NCBI GenBank assembly: GCA_013396915.1
Contig: VWZL01004338.1
Coordinates: 124,001 to 188,000 of the forward strand
Direction: 5' to 3'
Source: Stercorarius parasiticus
Lineage: Eukaryota; Chordata; Aves; Charadriiformes; Stercorariidae
Length of the DNA stretch: 64,000 nucleotides
A program made the position numbers and the translations under genes. Below are positions 61,322-64,000 of the stretch, in pieces. The notes below the pieces were generated by a model, which saw only the letters and a list, made by a program, of their open reading frames with translations, did no database searches and was not told where the DNA came from. Numbering within the stretch: position 1 is the stretch's first letter; every line of letters begins with the position of its first letter.

Positions 61322-62599
61322 AAATCATGAAGAAGTCTGATATATACTCCCCATAACACTAATCACAGATTCTTTTCTCTCTCATTACTCAAGAATTCCT
61401 TTGTCTACTTGCAGCAGATGTGATCTCTATATGGGACAGGGATAGCAGGTAACATCAAAGCTATTTGTTCTTTCATTTTTAGTTAAAATGCACTTTCTCC
61501 CTGTGATACGAATTTTCCCCTTTTTTCTATGTCTCAGTCAAGTTAGAAATTTAATAGTTTAGAAAGAAAACACTTAAAATATGCATAGCGCATTTTCCTG
61601 TGTTGGCCTTTCCACAGACCTTTTCTGTTACTTTTACATTTACTTCAGATTATTGTTTACTTCACAATTCTTGTTAACACAGAAGTAAAGGCTTTTCTTT
61701 GGTAGAGTTTTTAATAATTGTAATATTGAAAAGAATTCTGTTTAATGCAAATAATCCTTATGCTTATTTTTTAATTTTTTTTATGTTTTGTTAAAGTCAG
61801 TGTTCAAGCTATGGTATGTCTCCATAACTCTGGGTCTTGGTATTGAATATCCTGACCTTTTATAAAAGATTCATGTTTCTTGTAGTGCTTTATTTTTCTG
61901 ACTAAGTCAAAGTAACAAAAACTATGTGATACCCATGTGCTCCCTAATTCCCTACCTTGTCTTACGGTACAGTGCTTGTGCACTGAAGAGAGTGGTTGCT
62001 TGCAAGTCCAGAGAAAGAAATCTTATATATGTCTCTATCTTCTCATTGATAGAGGAGAGCAAAAAAAATGAAGTATGTTGAAGGTGAGTTTTGTAGGGAG
62101 GAGAAATGTGTAGGGGAGGAAAAAGCAGGGTGAGGAGCAGAGGGTTCTGTCTGTCAGTAGCCAGTGCTGTTTCGAGGGTTGGAGCCTCTGGGTCCCCAGG
62201 CAGCCAGTAACTGCAACACCAAACGCCTCCTCTCCACCATCAGCCAGGATTTCATATGCACGTGATATAGTAATCCTTGTGAATACCTTGATAGTATATA
62301 CAAGAGCTTGGGATGGCCAGATTAACAGTTTTCATTTATGACATCTAGTTTGCACACCTTTTCTCTACAAATCTCAGACTACTCCACACCATAAATTGTA
62401 GAGCACTCAGTAATACTGAGTTTTGCGCATAAGTGTTTTCATTGCCCTCATTATAGCAGAGATAACATTTTGCTGCTGTTGATTTTTTGGTTTACTCTCT
62501 TTAACTTGACTTTGGGAATAGATGTCTGAAAATTAGGTGGCACTCATCTGCCTCTAAATCTAAATCTTTAATATTGTTCTCATTTTGCCCTATCAAATA
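61322..62599 (-). other. BTLA: Presumed BTLA intron 1, no exon recognised
   Basis: No signal-peptide-like exon with a phase-1 donor was found on the - strand. AT-rich, no clear repeat before the CR1 copy. Confidence 0.35.
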
Positions 62600-64000
62600 T
62601 GCCTTACGTTGCTTGAAGGGAAGGGAAAAAAGGAGAGTTTATGGCCATTGGCAAAATGGGCAGGCCACTCAGGAAGGCTACAAAGATGTTGTAAGGCTAT
62701 GTAGGGAGAAAATTAGGAAGGCCAAAGCCCAACTAGAACTTAACCTGTCTTTGTATGTTAAGAACAATAAAAAAAGTTTCTGTAAATACATTAGTAACAA
62801 AAGGACGACTTGGGAGAATCTCCGTCCTCTATGGGGTGAAAGTGGTAACATAGTAACAAAGGATGAGGAGAAGGCTGAGGTACCTAATGCCTTCTTTGCC
62901 TACTTCCTTAGTAGTAGAGTCGGTTGTTCCCTGAGTACCCAGAGCCCTGAGCTAGTAGATAGGGGCAGGGAGCAGAATGAAGCCCCCGTAATCCAAAGGG
63001 AGATGGTAAGGGACCTGCTCCAACACCTGGACGTACACAATGGGATAGGATCCACCCAAGGGTACTGAGGGAGCTGGTGGCAGTGTTCACCGAGCCACCT
63101 TCCTTCATTTACCAGAAGTCCTGGCAAAACGGGGAGGTCCCAGATGACTGGCATCTAGCAAATGTGATGCCCATCCACAAGAAGGGCCAGAAGGATGATC
63201 TGTGGAACTACAGGCCTGTCAGTCTGACCTCGGTGCCTGGCAAGGTCATGAAACAGATCACCCTGAGTGCCACTATGTGGCACATGAAGGACAACCAGGT
63301 GATCAGGCCCAGTCAGCATGGGTTCATGAAAGGCAGGTCCTGCTTGACAAACCTGATCTCCTTCTGTGACAAAGTGACTCATTTGGTGGATGAGGAAAGG
63401 GCTGTGGACGTTGTTTACCTGGACTTTAGTAAGGCCTTTGATACAGCATCCCACAGCATCCTCCTGGAGAAACTGGATGCCCATGGTTTGGATGGGAGTA
63501 CTCTATGCTGGGTTAAAAAATGGCTGGAGGGCCGGGCCCAGAGAGTGGTGGTAAATGGAGTTAAATCCAGTTGGTAGCTGGTCATGAGTGGTGTTCCCCA
63601 GGGCTTGTTACTGGGGCCAGTTCTGTTTAATATCTTTATCAATGATCTGGACGAGGGGATTGAGTGTGCCCTCAGTAAGTTTGCAGATGGCACCAAACAA
63701 GGTGGGAGTGTTGATCTGCTTGAGGGTGGAAAGGCTTTGCGGAGGGATCTGGACAGGCTAGATCGATGGTCCGAGGCCAATGGTATGAGGTTCAACAAGG
63801 TCAAGTGCCAGGTCCTGCACTTGGGTCACAACAACCCCATGCAGTGCTACGGGCTTGGAGAAGGGTGGCTGGAGAGCTGCCTGGCAGAAAAGGACCAGGG
63901 AGTGTTGGTCAACTGCCAGCTGAATATGAGCCAGCGGTGTGCCCAGGTGGCCAAGAAGGCCAACAGCATCCTGGCCTCTATCAGGAACAGTATGGTAGGT
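62600..64000 (+). mobile_element. CR1 LINE, 5'-truncated, continues past the window
   Basis: Better preserved than the other copies. Frames at about 62600-63068 (RREKRRVYGHWQNG-like region before the reverse transcriptase) and 63077-63577 carry the reverse transcriptase core (NYRPVSLTSVPGKVM, SQHGFMKGRSCLTNLI, YLDFSKAFDTASHSILLEKL). A stop at about 63575 and a shift near 63040 break ORF2. Downstream [20 protein letters not shown] is intact in sequence, but the catalytic FADD box at 63680-63691 reads FADG. The frame continues to the window end. It probably lies within the first intron of BTLA. Confidence 0.95.

Noticed and set aside
62900..63804. - strand frames over the CR1 at the window end
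   Set aside because: Antisense shadows of the CR1 reverse transcriptase; examined as a possible BTLA signal-peptide exon but no suitable leader or donor.

Overview
The window reads as a vertebrate nuclear genome, almost certainly a bird. It has widely spaced exons with consensus splice sites, several CR1 LINE copies (the dominant avian retroposon) ending in the CR1 3' octamer-type repeat, avian-type endogenous retroviruses, and a short CpG island with an assembly gap (519-867). No bacterial genes, tRNA, rRNA or CRISPR arrays were seen. Most open reading frames here are chance frames in introns, intergenic DNA or repeats.

Two immune-checkpoint genes can be rebuilt exon by exon and face each other. 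CD200 (OX-2) is on the + strand. Its signal-peptide exon is at 2829-2912, V-type Ig exon at 3689-4015, C-type Ig exon at 4677-4940 and transmembrane/tail exon at 6775-6888; a 3'UTR exon probably starts at 16095. BTLA is on the - strand. Its Ig exon is at 60988-61296, stalk exon at 59872-59907, transmembrane exon at 59060-59197, tail exon at 58100-58146 and signalling exon at 56653-56994; the signal-peptide exon was not found. All exon phases are compatible. The convergent CD200(+)/BTLA(-) order matches the mammalian locus. CD200 is a ligand that restrains myeloid cells through CD200R, and BTLA is an inhibitory receptor of lymphocytes that binds HVEM, so the window holds two inhibitory Ig-superfamily genes side by side.

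The intergenic space is largely repeat-derived. CR1 fragments lie at 14170-14605 (-), 16310-16690 (-, old), 26003-26408 (-), 29218-31362 (+), 48690-49080 (+, very old) and 62600-64000 (+, runs off the window). The largest insertion is a decayed class I (gamma-like) provirus at 33855-41306 (+), with TG...CA LTRs, a 4-bp GCTG target duplication, a polypurine tract and gag/pro/pol/env remnants. A second, ERVL-type element is nested inside it on the - strand (34692 to about 36845), with one LTR and an uninterrupted integrase frame.

The remaining DNA holds few recognisable elements. They include a consensus CTCF-type motif in a GC-rich patch near 46.27 kb, an exon-like - strand segment of unknown identity at 54.15-54.54 kb, a 53-bp tandem duplication at 55.53 kb and a possible degraded LTR at 23.5-24.06 kb.
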